Below, piece after piece: positions 36,301-44,613 of a stretch of DNA of 64,000 nt (positions are counted from its first letter, which is position 1; every line of letters starts with the position of its first letter). The position numbers and the translations under genes were made by a program. The DNA lies in contig CAYPPG010000014.1 in NCBI GenBank assembly GCA_964412555.1, positions 66,033 through 130,032 on the forward strand, read 5' to 3'. Origin of the DNA: CAYPPG01 sp964412555. Its GTDB lineage: Bacteria; Hinthialibacterota; Hinthialibacteria; Hinthialibacterales; Hinthialibacteraceae. A model generated the notes under the pieces. The model was not told where the DNA came from. It worked only from the letters and a program-made list of their open reading frames with translations, and ran no database searches.

Positions 36301-37658
36301 GCCGTTTTAATCTGCGGAAGTTTGGCCAATGATTCTTTCACTTTTTCGGCCGGATATTCGTCATCGACTAGGTTCCCTTTCAAAAAGGCGTCATAAGCGC
36401 TCATATCGAAATGACCGTGGCCGCAGAAATTGAAAAGGATCACCTTTTCTTTTCCTTCTTCTTTTGCTTGCATAGCGGCATCTACCGCTCCGCAGATGGC
36501 ATGAGCGGCCTCGGGCGCAGGAATCACACCTTCTGTTTTGGCAAAAAGAAGAGCCGCATTGAACGCCGCCGTCTGATACAATGATCTCGGCGTAATCAAT
36601 CCTTCTTCAATGGTGCAGGAAAGCAATGGAGCTAAGCCGTGGTAACGCAATCCACCCGCGTGGAATCCCGGCGGGATGAAATCGTGACCGAGAGTGTGCA
36701 TACGAATCAAGGGGGTCATCTTTGCCGTGTCTCCGAAATCGTAGGTTAGTTCCCCTTTGGTCATGGTAGGACAGGCAGCCGGTTCAGTTGCGATAATTTC
36801 GATATCCTGTCCATGCGCTTTATCCACCACAAAAGGAAAGGCCAATCCGGCAAAATTACTGCCACCACCGACGCAACCCGTCACGATATCCGGTTTGACA
36901 CTAATCTGTTCCAATTGTTTTTTGGCTTCAAGACCGATGATGGTTTGATGCAATAATACATGATTGAGAACACTTCCCAATGCATATTTGGTATCGTCTC
37001 TTGTGGCTGCGTCTTCAACCGCTTCACTGATCGCAATCCCGAGACTGCCGGGCATATCCGGATCCTGTTCCAAAATCGCCCGGCCCGAATTGGTTTGATC
37101 GCTGGGGCTGGGATATATGGTCGCTCCCCAGGCACGAATCATCGAAGCGCGATAGGGTTTTTGGTCATAACTGACACGCACCATATAGACCGTGCATTCC
37201 AAATCGAACATCTGACAGGCCATCGATAAGGCGCTCCCCCACTGGCCTGCTCCTGTTTCGGTGGAAATCCGTTTTACACCTTCTTTTTTATTGTAATACG
37301 CCTGTGCTACAGCGGTATTGGGCTTATGACTTCCCGGAGGGCTGATGGATTCGTTTTTATAGTAAATCTTTGCCGGAGTTCCCAATGCTTTTTCCAAGCC
37401 ATAAGCGCGGTAAAGCGGCGTCGGCCGCCACAAAGTCAAGACATCCAACACCTCTTCCGGAATGTCAAACCAAGGTTCCGGACTCATTTCCTGTTCCAAA
37501 AGTGAATTGGGAAAAATCACTCCCATTTGTTCCGGAGTCACCGGCTCACAGGTTTGCGGATTGAGATAAGGAGCGGGAGGATTCTTTAAATAAGGGGTAA
37601 GATTCAGCCATTTTTTGGGGATTTGATCTTCACTGAGAGTAATTTTTCTTTGGAGCAT
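36297..37658 (-). CDS. trpB: Tryptophan synthase beta-like PLP enzyme (TrpB2 type)
   Basis: 453 residues. TrpB2-specific N-terminal extension (QIPKKWLNLTPYL; PYLNPQTCEPVTPEQM), RPTPLYRAYGLEKALG, PLP-lysine segment SPPGSHKPNTAVAQAYYNK, TETGAGQWGSALSMA, and glycine loop GCVGGGSNFAGLAFPF. It converts indole and serine to tryptophan. TrpB2 enzymes often act without TrpA or salvage free indole. No trpA or other trp gene is adjacent. The start at 37658 is chosen because AAAGGA is nine bases upstream; an ATG two codons earlier is too close. Confidence 0.93.
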   Translation of the reverse strand: MLQRKITLSEDQIPKKWLNLTPYLKNPPAPYLNPQTCEPVTPEQMGVIFPNSLLEQEMSPEPWFDIPEEVLDVLTLWRPTPLYRAYGLEKALGTPAKIYYKNESISPPGSHKPNTAVAQAYYNKKEGVKRISTETGAGQWGSALSMACQMFDLECTVYMVRVSYDQKPYRASMIRAWGATIYPSPSDQTNSGRAILEQDPDMPGSLGIAISEAVEDAATRDDTKYALGSVLNHVLLHQTIIGLEAKKQLEQISVKPDIVTGCVGGGSNFAGLAFPFVVDKAHGQDIEIIATEPAACPTMTKGELTYDFGDTAKMTPLIRMHTLGHDFIPPGFHAGGLRYHGLAPLLSCTIEEGLITPRSLYQTAAFNAALLFAKTEGVIPAPEAAHAICGAVDAAMQAKEEGKEKVILFNFCGHGHFDMSAYDAFLKGNLVDDEYPAEKVKESLAKLPQIKTA

Positions 37659-38009
37659 AATCATACATCCTTTTCGTTGAAATTATCCGGCAAAAAAGGC
37701 ATAAAAATAACCTTGCTTAAAATCAAAAGACAAAAGCGATGAAACAACTCTACCGATGCCATACCCGGATTTTGTATAAACTACTCCAATATAGAGGGTT
37801 TGATAAAGAGGGATAGAGCATTTTTGGATAAAAAAATGCACATTGTGGAGGACTCGATCGTTTTTCTTCTTGAGTTTCCATTCATTTTCACCTCCTCACA
37901 CAAACCAAAAAACGATAAAATAATCGTACATTCAGTAATTTCTATTAACTGGTTCATACAAACTAGAGTCTTCTTTGTAGAATCCGAATTGTAACAGAAA
38001 GGCAAGGCA
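37659..38009. other. 351-base intergenic region
   Basis: Divergent gap between the trpB-like and larA-like genes. It contains the possible 34-codon minus-strand gene at 37781-37885, an AT-rich stretch with an ACGAT-aaaata-ATCGT inverted repeat near 37915, and no unmistakable promoter hexamers. Confidence 0.4.
37781..37885 (-). CDS. Possible 34-aa small protein
   Basis: A short frame (MNGNSRRKTIESSTMCIFLSK...) whose ATG is preceded by the near-perfect ribosome site GAGGAGGTGAAA with optimal spacing. It has a basic start and a weakly hydrophobic end. No homology is recognised. The ribosome site is the sole support; a leader peptide for the trpB-like gene is excluded because that gene lies 120 bases downstream with its own site, though co-transcription is possible. 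Confidence 0.3.
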   Translation of the reverse strand: MNGNSRRKTIESSTMCIFLSKNALSLFIKPSILE

Positions 38010-39275
38010 ATGAACAAATTCCCCCGAATTGCCGTCATCGAACAACAATTTCCCCGCCCGAAAATCGATTCGATTGAAAAAACGGTACGTGACCAATTTC
38101 AGGAATATGATTGGAATGGATTCGATTTCACAAGTAAAAAAATTGCCGTGGCAAGCGGCAGCCGTGGAATTGTGAATATTGCCCACATCGTCAAAGCCGT
38201 TATCGATAACTTGAAAGAACGCGGTGCTGAGCCGTTTGTAATTCCCGCCATGGGATCGCATGGTGGTGCCACAGTTGAGGGACAAACGAAAATTTTGGCC
38301 GATTATGGGATCACACCGGAAACAATGGGGGTACCTGTCCGCGCCACAATGGAAACAGTTCAAGTCAGTGAAACAGAACTGAATGTTCCCGTCTATACGG
38401 ATAAAAACGCCTTTGAATCAGATGGAATCATTCTTGTAAACCGCATCAAACCTCACACGGATTTCCATGGTGATGTGGAAAGCGGTTTGATGAAGATGAT
38501 TACCATCGGCTTGGGCAAAAAGGACGGAGCGGACGCATTCCATAGCCGGACCTCCATGTTTCCCCACGACAAAATCATCCTCTCCATCTCACAAAAGGTT
38601 CTTGAAACCGGCAAAATCCTGATGGGCTTCGCTGTCCTGGAAAATGCGTACCACGAAACCGCCGAAATCCATGGGATTCCCGCTGCACAAATTGAAGCCC
38701 GCGAACGAGAATTATTACCGCGCGCCAAATCGCTCATGCCTTCCCTACCGGTAGAGAAAGCCGATGTGCTCATCATTGACCGAATGGGGAAAAATATCAG
38801 TGGCACAGGAATCGATCCGAACATCACCGGCCGCTGGTATGGTGTGAACTACCGTATCCAAGAAAAACCGGACATTACCCGCATTGTCGTGCTGGACGTC
38901 ACCGCTGAAAGCAAAGGAAACGCTGTCGGCCTTGGCCTTGCCGATTTCATCCCCCAGCGCGTGATCGACAAAATGGATAAAGACATCACCTACCTCAACG
39001 CCATCACATCGCGGAATATCCTCAATGCATTTACTCCCCTGGCCTTCGAAACCGACCGGAAAGCCCTGGAACAGTGCATGATCTCCCTCGGGAAAATGAT
39101 CACTTCGGAAAATGTCCGACTGTTGCACATTCGCGATACGCTGAGCGTGACGACGTTGGAAGCCTCTGAAGCGCTTTTGCCGGAATTGAAGGAACTGCCG
39201 CAAGTTACCACTATTTCGGAGTTGCGGGAGATGCAATTTGATGGAAAGGGAAATTTTGCTTCTTTTTTGAAGTGA
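38010..39275 (+). CDS. LarA/DUF2088-like protein (lactate racemase family)
   Basis: 421 residues. Family motifs include VASGSRGIVNIAHIVKAVID, VIPAMGSHGGATVEGQ and VNRIKPHTDFHGDVESGLMKM. The His residues in these motifs correspond in position to those around the nickel-pincer cofactor site of LarA. No larB/C/E cofactor genes are adjacent. The assignment to the DUF2088 superfamily is fairly certain; lactate racemase activity is not, since many members racemise other 2-hydroxy acids. Confidence 0.8.
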   Translation: MNKFPRIAVIEQQFPRPKIDSIEKTVRDQFQEYDWNGFDFTSKKIAVASGSRGIVNIAHIVKAVIDNLKERGAEPFVIPAMGSHGGATVEGQTKILADYGITPETMGVPVRATMETVQVSETELNVPVYTDKNAFESDGIILVNRIKPHTDFHGDVESGLMKMITIGLGKKDGADAFHSRTSMFPHDKIILSISQKVLETGKILMGFAVLENAYHETAEIHGIPAAQIEARERELLPRAKSLMPSLPVEKADVLIIDRMGKNISGTGIDPNITGRWYGVNYRIQEKPDITRIVVLDVTAESKGNAVGLGLADFIPQRVIDKMDKDITYLNAITSRNILNAFTPLAFETDRKALEQCMISLGKMITSENVRLLHIRDTLSVTTLEASEALLPELKELPQVTTISELREMQFDGKGNFASFLK

Positions 39276-39313
39276 AGCAATAGTGCAGTTACTGTTCAAG
39301 TATTTGAGAGCTT

Positions 39314-39517
39314 TTATATCGCAATTTCCATTATTGTACTCTTTTCAGAATAGTTGGAAGGTTGGAGTTCAATGGATAAACATCCTTCAATTGCTTCATG
39401 TATATTGTTCATAAGTTCGTCAAAGGTATCGCCCTGTGTAGCGCAACCGGGGATTGCCGGAACTTCCGCCCAGTATCCACCTTCTTCCGCTTCATGAACT
39501 ACGACTTTGATTTTCAT
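39314..39517 (-). CDS. HicB-like protein without a HicA partner
   Basis: 67 residues: MKIKVVVHEAEEGGYWAEVPAIPGCATQGDTFDEL...NIHEAIEG, the RNase-H-like half of HicB antitoxins. AGGT precedes the ATG. HicA (a dsRBD-like toxin of about 60 residues) is missing on either side, and the C-terminal DNA-binding part is also absent. It is an orphan, perhaps a housekeeping UPF0150-type protein. Confidence 0.85.
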   Translation of the reverse strand: MKIKVVVHEAEEGGYWAEVPAIPGCATQGDTFDELMNNIHEAIEGCLSIELQPSNYSEKSTIMEIAI

Positions 39518-39610
39518 CGTTTTACCTGTTCTGATAAAAAATGTGATAACTATCTTAACAAAACTATCTCCATTTCCAAGTAGACGCACTCCTACCGGAA
39601 AGAACAGAAA

Positions 39611-40027
39611 TCATTCTCCAATAATCTTGACCAGCGCCCGTTTTTTCCTTCCTCCGTCGAACTCGCCATAAAAAATCTGCTCCCACGGACCGAAATCCAT
39701 TTTCCCATCGGTTACTGCCACGACCACTTCCCGACCCATAACTTGCCGTTTCATGTGCGCATCGGCGTTGTCTTCGCCGACATTATGGCGGTATTTGCTT
39801 ACCGGTTCGTGGGGAGCTAGTTTTTCCAGCCATTCATCATAATCTTGATGCAGCCCGGATTCATCATCATTGATGAAAACGCTGGCAGTGATATGCATGG
39901 CGTTACACAAAATCAGACCGTTACGAATACCGGATTCCGCCAAACATTCTTGTATTTGCGGGGTGATATTGATGAAAGCGCGGCGTGTCGGTACGTTGAA
40001 CCAGAGTTCTTTGCGATAATGTTTCAT
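39611..40027 (-). CDS. yjbQ: YjbQ / UPF0047 family protein
   Basis: 138 residues: FINITPQIQECLAESGIRNGLILCNAMHITASVFINDDESGL...HNVGEDNADAHMKRQVMGREVVVAVTDGKMDFGPWEQIFYGEFDG. The His/Asp/Glu set is the conserved active-site surface of this family, with reported weak thiamine-phosphate synthase activity. The ATG at 40027 follows GAGG at nine bases. It is preceded by a REP-like palindrome. Confidence 0.93.
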   Translation of the reverse strand: MKHYRKELWFNVPTRRAFINITPQIQECLAESGIRNGLILCNAMHITASVFINDDESGLHQDYDEWLEKLAPHEPVSKYRHNVGEDNADAHMKRQVMGREVVVAVTDGKMDFGPWEQIFYGEFDGGRKKRALVKIIGE

Positions 40028-40056
40028 AGAGTACACCTCTTCTAATTACTGGAAGC

Positions 40057-40074
40057 GCGGGCATCCTTGCCCGC
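40057..40074. repeat. GC-rich palindrome (REP-like)
   Basis: GCGGGCA-TCCT-TGCCCGC, a perfect 7-bp stem in the gap between the yjbQ start and the next gene's end. It is similar in design to the elements at 48143 and 63933. Confidence 0.6.
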
Positions 40075-40162
40075 ATCATTTACTCTCTACATTATCATTT
40101 ATTATAATGACTTACACCCTATTTTAAATGACCGCGAAAAATTAGGAAATGAGAAGATTCTA

Positions 40163-41326
40163 TCAAGCGGAACGGCGACGGGAGGAATAGTTCGAAACAG
40201 CATAATCGAGGGAGAATCGGCGGCGGTATTTTCGGCTTCTTTCTTCCGGCTGGGATTCTGCAACAGGCGCTGAGTTTTTGGTTTCAGGTTCTTCATCATC
40301 TTTATCAAACACAGAACCGGCGGAATGGTAGACACCTGTGGGGACACCGATCATCAAGTCTTTGACAGGGGCATCATAAACCAGCTTTTTGAAAGGATAG
40401 ACAATCCGAGCGACACCCTCAGGGGCTTCCTCGCCGCCCGGTCTGTAAAATCCAAGCGTCAATCCGCTGAGCAAGTCTCCGAAAAACGAACTTACCGCGC
40501 CGGTAATCCCCTTTCGTTCGTTATCCTCGACTTCGATTTTCTTAGATTCCATTTTTGTTTGACTAGTTCGATTTATCTCAGTTTGTTGGACTTCATTCCG
40601 CATTGGCTTATTTCGTACTGTTCCATGTGCAATGCGGTCAGGATTGAATGAAGCCGGCTCTTTTACCGGAGAGGTTTGTTCTTTCGCTGAACTTGCAGAC
40701 CAGAATGCATATTTTTGATTTTCATTTCCGGAAACATGAGCTTGTGCTTCCGATTGTTGAGGTGATACTGATTGAATTTGGGTCGGCCGGCCCAATCCGC
40801 TTCCGAATTTTGGACTTGGCTGGGATGGAGATGGTGTTGATTTTGCTTTATCATAATTGCTGATAGGAGATGTGTTTCCTGGAAGAGTTGAAACAGTGTT
40901 TGTATTCTTGCTATCGTTTTGCGCTTTCAGCGCTTGATATTCCTTTATATTTTGTGCGAATTCGTCTTCGAATTTCTTCTGATTGGGAACTTTAGTCGAC
41001 ATGGAATCAATCAGTTTTGCGCTCTCTTCCAATTTTTGCCGCTCGACTCCGTTGCCATTGGCAGGTAATTCGGTTACAACCATTTTCCCATTTTGCATCG
41101 GAACAATCGGTTGAACCACTGGTGGGTTGGCTGATTGAGCAGTTCGGGTAAAGGTGGTTCTCGGGATTGCTTTCAACTGCGCAGAAGTGGATTGCTCACG
41201 GTCCATCACCTGCTGAAAAGAAAGATCACCGGCTCCTTCTGTTTGAGGAAAATTCGGAACACGTTGTACCGGATATCGGGGGGTAGGGGGCACATATTTC
41301 CCTAGCGGGATATAACGGTCGGACAT
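40163..41326 (-). CDS. Mostly disordered protein of unknown function
   Basis: 387 residues. An N-terminal Pro/Arg-rich stretch (YIPLGKYVPPTPRYPVQRVPNFP) is followed by LSFQQVMDRE, a long Ser/Gln/Asn/Pro-rich linker, and one ordered-looking region near residues 280-340 (ITGAVSSFFGDLLSGLTLGFYRPGG). It ends in a very basic tail (SRKYRRRFSLDYAVSNYSSRRRSA). No signal peptide. I do not recognise it. It lies 77 bases downstream of the prepilin and may be co-transcribed. Confidence 0.7.
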   Translation of the reverse strand: MSDRYIPLGKYVPPTPRYPVQRVPNFPQTEGAGDLSFQQVMDREQSTSAQLKAIPRTTFTRTAQSANPPVVQPIVPMQNGKMVVTELPANGNGVERQKLEESAKLIDSMSTKVPNQKKFEDEFAQNIKEYQALKAQNDSKNTNTVSTLPGNTSPISNYDKAKSTPSPSQPSPKFGSGLGRPTQIQSVSPQQSEAQAHVSGNENQKYAFWSASSAKEQTSPVKEPASFNPDRIAHGTVRNKPMRNEVQQTEINRTSQTKMESKKIEVEDNERKGITGAVSSFFGDLLSGLTLGFYRPGGEEAPEGVARIVYPFKKLVYDAPVKDLMIGVPTGVYHSAGSVFDKDDEEPETKNSAPVAESQPEERSRKYRRRFSLDYAVSNYSSRRRSA

Positions 41327-41403
41327 TTTTTCCGCTCCTCACTGAAATAATTGCATTTATTCAGGAAGAGGAGCACACTTCATGCCAAATTATCAAGTTA
41401 TCA

Positions 41404-41955
41404 TCATGGGCCAAAGCGCATGATATCTCCATTACTCAGCAAGCCGTTGGAGGAGTCGAAAATGACATAAGAACGGCCTGCGGAAGACTCGTAATTCCCG
41501 TCCGGTCCTGCGCATAGTAATACCCAGCGGCCGCGTCTAGTTTTTTCCTCGGGTAACAAATCGTAATAACTACTGTTCTCTTTGAAATTGTCGGTTTGTT
41601 CTGTATCCTGGAAGGGGTAGAGATTCGAATATTTTCCCGCTCCTTCCACGAGTTCCGGTTTGAAAAAGAGATCATGGACGATTCCGGACATATAAGAAAC
41701 CGGTGTGGTCAACCGGATATAAAATTCAAGACGACTATTGACGGACAATTGTCCACGGGCAGGATACGAATTGTTATCCAACCGGTACATCTCGACGGCG
41801 GTACCGATAGAACGATGATCGGCTTCTGCCCGGGCGATTTTCGCACGCGTCTGCGCATTCAAGAAATTGGGTACCGCTATCGCCGCCAAAATGCCGATAA
41901 TGGCTACAACGATTAATAATTCAATCAATGTAAATCCTTTTTTCATTGAAATCAT
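41404..41955 (-). CDS. Type IV pilin / pseudopilin-like protein (third copy)
   Basis: 183 residues: MISMKKG^FTLIELLIVVAIIGILAAIAVP, with Gly at -1 and Glu at +5. It carries the TTPVSYMSGI segment and ends SNGLLSNGDIMRFGP, nearly identical to the end of the copy at 4692. It follows the propeller-like gene at 42152 on the same strand, separated by a terminator. This mirrors (in reverse order) the pilin-propeller pair at 4692-6409. Confidence 0.85.
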   Translation of the reverse strand: MISMKKGFTLIELLIVVAIIGILAAIAVPNFLNAQTRAKIARAEADHRSIGTAVEMYRLDNNSYPARGQLSVNSRLEFYIRLTTPVSYMSGIVHDLFFKPELVEGAGKYSNLYPFQDTEQTDNFKENSSYYDLLPEEKTRRGRWVLLCAGPDGNYESSAGRSYVIFDSSNGLLSNGDIMRFGP

Positions 41956-42067
41956 GAAACTTGTTTCCCCTTTTTAGTGGATTGAAGATTATGAACACTT
42001 TTGCTAGATCTCCACATTATTCTCGCTTTGACTCTTCAATATGATTGTATCAATCTCCGGATAAAAC

Positions 42068-42101
42068 AAAGCCTGAAAGGGATGATTCCCCTTCAGGCTT
42101 T
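42068..42101 (-). terminator. Intrinsic terminator of the second propeller-like gene
   Basis: AAAGCCTGAA(A)GGG at 42068-42081 pairs with CCC(C)TTCAGGCTTT at 42088-42101, about 51 bases beyond the stop at 42152. A-rich sequence precedes it on the plus strand, giving a T-rich tail on the transcript. Confidence 0.8.
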
Positions 42102-42151
42102 GAAAATGAGTTATGTGTCTCTCTGGTAAACAAGCAAGAACCTTTGTAGTA

Positions 42152-43165
42152 TCAGTAAAGGCTCCAACCGTTTACGTTAACCGGTTCGGGAACGAAATGG
42201 AAATCGAAGAAGGAAGAAAGATCCGCCAAATCTAATGTAATGATCACCGGAAATCCGCCGAAATCGCTCGCATCGTAAATAAAAACGCTGTTTGGGAAAG
42301 CGGAACCACTTTGGGTTTTTTCCGCCAACACGAAGCGATCCGTGTCATCGCCGAGAAAGATCACGTTCCAGGATTCATTCACACCGTCCAATTCACCGAA
42401 ATTGAGCGAATCAAGAACATTGCCTTCAAAATCGATCTTATCAATATTTTTTTGGCCACTGACGAGACCAAGCAAATAATCTTTATCCGGTTGATAGGCT
42501 AAGGAAACATACCCACGTTCCGTCTCGATCGTGTCGATGGGTTCTCCTCCATCCGAACTATAAACGTTGATATTCCCATCATGCTGTGGAATCCAAATTG
42601 TCCCGTCTTCCAAGATCAGCACTTCACCATAAGATCCGGAATCAGCGGAAACTTGGAATTTGGTTGTGTCGGCCATTTCTCCGCCTTCAAATCGGACACG
42701 GAAATGGTACGTGGGTGGAGTCAAGGGGCTGTTGCGCATAACAAACACTTCGTTCGGATTGAAACTGCTGACCAATGTGATCTTATCAATATCTTCCGGG
42801 GGAAGACCGTGGAACGATTGGGATCCATCGGGAGCAATACGCAAAATCTGAGCGATCCCATCCGGATATTGCACCAATTCGGTTGCCGATTGCGGTACAC
42901 CGGTTACGCCGACATAGCAGTTTCCGAGTGGATCGAAATCGAATCCCAACGGCCGGCGGCGCTGCATATCACCCAACGGCCACTCCACAATTTGCACGAT
43001 TTCCGCCGATTCATTGGGAATATCGAGGTTCACTTCAACCAACCGGTCGTTCGTGGCGTCACTAAGCACCAGGTTTCCCGGCGTAAATGGATCAGCCGAT
43101 GCAAACGGTACGGCTACTCCTATTACGCATAACGTTAGGATTACACTTCTCCAAATGTTTTTCAT
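42152..43165 (-). CDS. Secreted beta-propeller-like protein with C-terminal W-x-[IL]-Y tag (second copy)
   Basis: 337 residues. Signal peptide followed by DPFTPGNLVLSDATNDRLVEV, then blades RRRPLGFDFDPLGNCYVGVTG, QILRIAPDGSQS and GGEMADTTKFQVS. Paralogous along its whole length to the protein at 5372-6409. It ends FVPEPVNVNGWSLY. AGGAGGT precedes the ATG. It is transcribed divergently from another tagged protein (43439) and upstream of a prepilin. Function unknown. Confidence 0.75.
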   Translation of the reverse strand: MKNIWRSVILTLCVIGVAVPFASADPFTPGNLVLSDATNDRLVEVNLDIPNESAEIVQIVEWPLGDMQRRRPLGFDFDPLGNCYVGVTGVPQSATELVQYPDGIAQILRIAPDGSQSFHGLPPEDIDKITLVSSFNPNEVFVMRNSPLTPPTYHFRVRFEGGEMADTTKFQVSADSGSYGEVLILEDGTIWIPQHDGNINVYSSDGGEPIDTIETERGYVSLAYQPDKDYLLGLVSGQKNIDKIDFEGNVLDSLNFGELDGVNESWNVIFLGDDTDRFVLAEKTQSGSAFPNSVFIYDASDFGGFPVIITLDLADLSSFFDFHFVPEPVNVNGWSLY

Positions 43166-43357
43166 CTGTCTCTTACCTCCTGAATTTGAGATTGAATCTT
43201 ATTCTTATAAAGGCATAACACCCCGCTTATCGAGTGTCAAGGTACTAATTCGATTTTCTTGAAAATACTTAGGAGCCTTTACTTACAAAAAAAGATCGAA
43301 TGAGGAAGAAATCAGGCAAAAAAATATCAAAAGACTGTAGCGGGAAATCGATCCAAT

Positions 43358-43386
43358 TTGACATGGGATTTCAGATACGCTACATT
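43358..43386 (+). promoter_or_regulatory. Sigma-70 promoter for the CBM9-like gene
   Basis: TTGACA at 43358-43363, a 17-base spacer, and TACATT at 43381-43386. Confidence 0.7.
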
Positions 43387-43403
43387 AGTTCTACCCATGG
43401 GGT

Positions 43404-43424
43404 AAATGCATATTAAGTGCATTT
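43404..43424 (+). promoter_or_regulatory. Hairpin abutting the ribosome binding site
   Basis: AAATGCA (43404-43410) pairs with TGCATTT (43418-43424). The AGGAGG ribosome site begins directly after it, so the hairpin may stabilise the 5' end of the mRNA. Confidence 0.4.
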
Positions 43425-43438
43425 CAGGAGGCATGACT

Positions 43439-44395
43439 ATGCGTAAATTCAATTTATTTTTTATGATCAGCATTGCGATTCTCATTTCATTACAGACGTA
43501 TGGGAAAAATCCGTTGGGTCCAACACATACCATTCATTTTGCCCGTGGCATCACGATTGACGGAGATGTAAGCGATTGGACCGGAGCGGAATGGGTTACC
43601 TATGACGCCGCAAGTATCACGGAAACGGGTGGAACCAATTGGAACGATCCGGATGCGGTTTGTACATTTTCGACGATGTATGATAATGAAGCGCTCTACT
43701 GCGCGGCGCAAGTCGAAGACAATTTAATTTCTTTTAACGAAGGGACGACATTGCATGCCTGGTGGGAACGTGACGGGATTCAATGGTTCATCGATTTTAC
43801 CAACAACGAAGAACAGGAAATCATCTTGTGGCCCGATTTCTTCAACGATTGGGAAAACGTTTCTGCCGGCGCGAAGTGGCTGCCGGGTGAAATGATCATC
43901 GCCATCGGTGCGATCGAAGATCAAACACATGAATTGGCCAATCGGTGGCCCGTTGGTACTCGGGATGGTGACCGCTCGGATGCGAATGACTTCACTCTGC
44001 CGGATGGATCGACTGTCCGTGGTGAGGTGAATGAAGAATGGGAGATCGTGGTCATCATCGAGGATACGAATTACACCATCGAAGCAAAAATCCCGTGGTC
44101 TTCTCTTGAGGAAAGCCAATTTTTCAGTGATCCGGAGGGAGCCGATCCTGCCAATCCGGATGATATCGGGGATTTGACGTGGGAGGATATGGGAAACCTT
44201 GGCTGGGAACCTCTGCTGCCGGAACCGCTGGAAGGCAGCACGATCGGCTTCACTCATTTGTGCATCGACACTGACCTTCCGGAAGGGGGCTTCGACGCCC
44301 AAGCGATGTGGGTCGGCGATGGGGATAACGATGCGACTTGGACAGAGGCGGTGTTTGCGGAGCCGGTGATGGTTGAGCAGTGGGATTTGTATTGA
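43439..44395 (+). CDS. Secreted CBM9/DOMON-like protein with C-terminal tag
   Basis: 318 residues from the ATG at 43439, seven bases after AGGAGG. The signal peptide is RKFNLFFMISIAILISLQTYG. The body has the CBM9-like features GITIDGDVSDWTGAEW (at the N-terminus), YDNEALYCAAQVEDN, WWERDGIQWFIDF and YTIEAKIPWSSL, i.e. a beta-sandwich that often binds carbohydrate or heme. It ends FAEPVMVEQWDLY, matching the tag. It is transcribed from its own promoter, divergently from the second propeller gene. Confidence 0.8.
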   Translation: MRKFNLFFMISIAILISLQTYGKNPLGPTHTIHFARGITIDGDVSDWTGAEWVTYDAASITETGGTNWNDPDAVCTFSTMYDNEALYCAAQVEDNLISFNEGTTLHAWWERDGIQWFIDFTNNEEQEIILWPDFFNDWENVSAGAKWLPGEMIIAIGAIEDQTHELANRWPVGTRDGDRSDANDFTLPDGSTVRGEVNEEWEIVVIIEDTNYTIEAKIPWSSLEESQFFSDPEGADPANPDDIGDLTWEDMGNLGWEPLLPEPLEGSTIGFTHLCIDTDLPEGGFDAQAMWVGDGDNDATWTEAVFAEPVMVEQWDLY

Positions 44396-44613
44396 TAATT
44401 TTTATTCGTAGGGTGGTTGCGCTTTTTCAACCCATCGAAAAAAGATGGATTAAACAGCAAAATCTATCTGTGTCTTGTCTTCTTTCTCTTCTGATATTTG
44501 GTTATATTGAATTGACAATAAAAGACGGTTGGACTAACTTACCTTGGAACTGTTTGTCCTTTGGTAAATTCTAATCAACCGTTTGGAAGTCATGATTACG
44601 GGGTATAAAAAAA

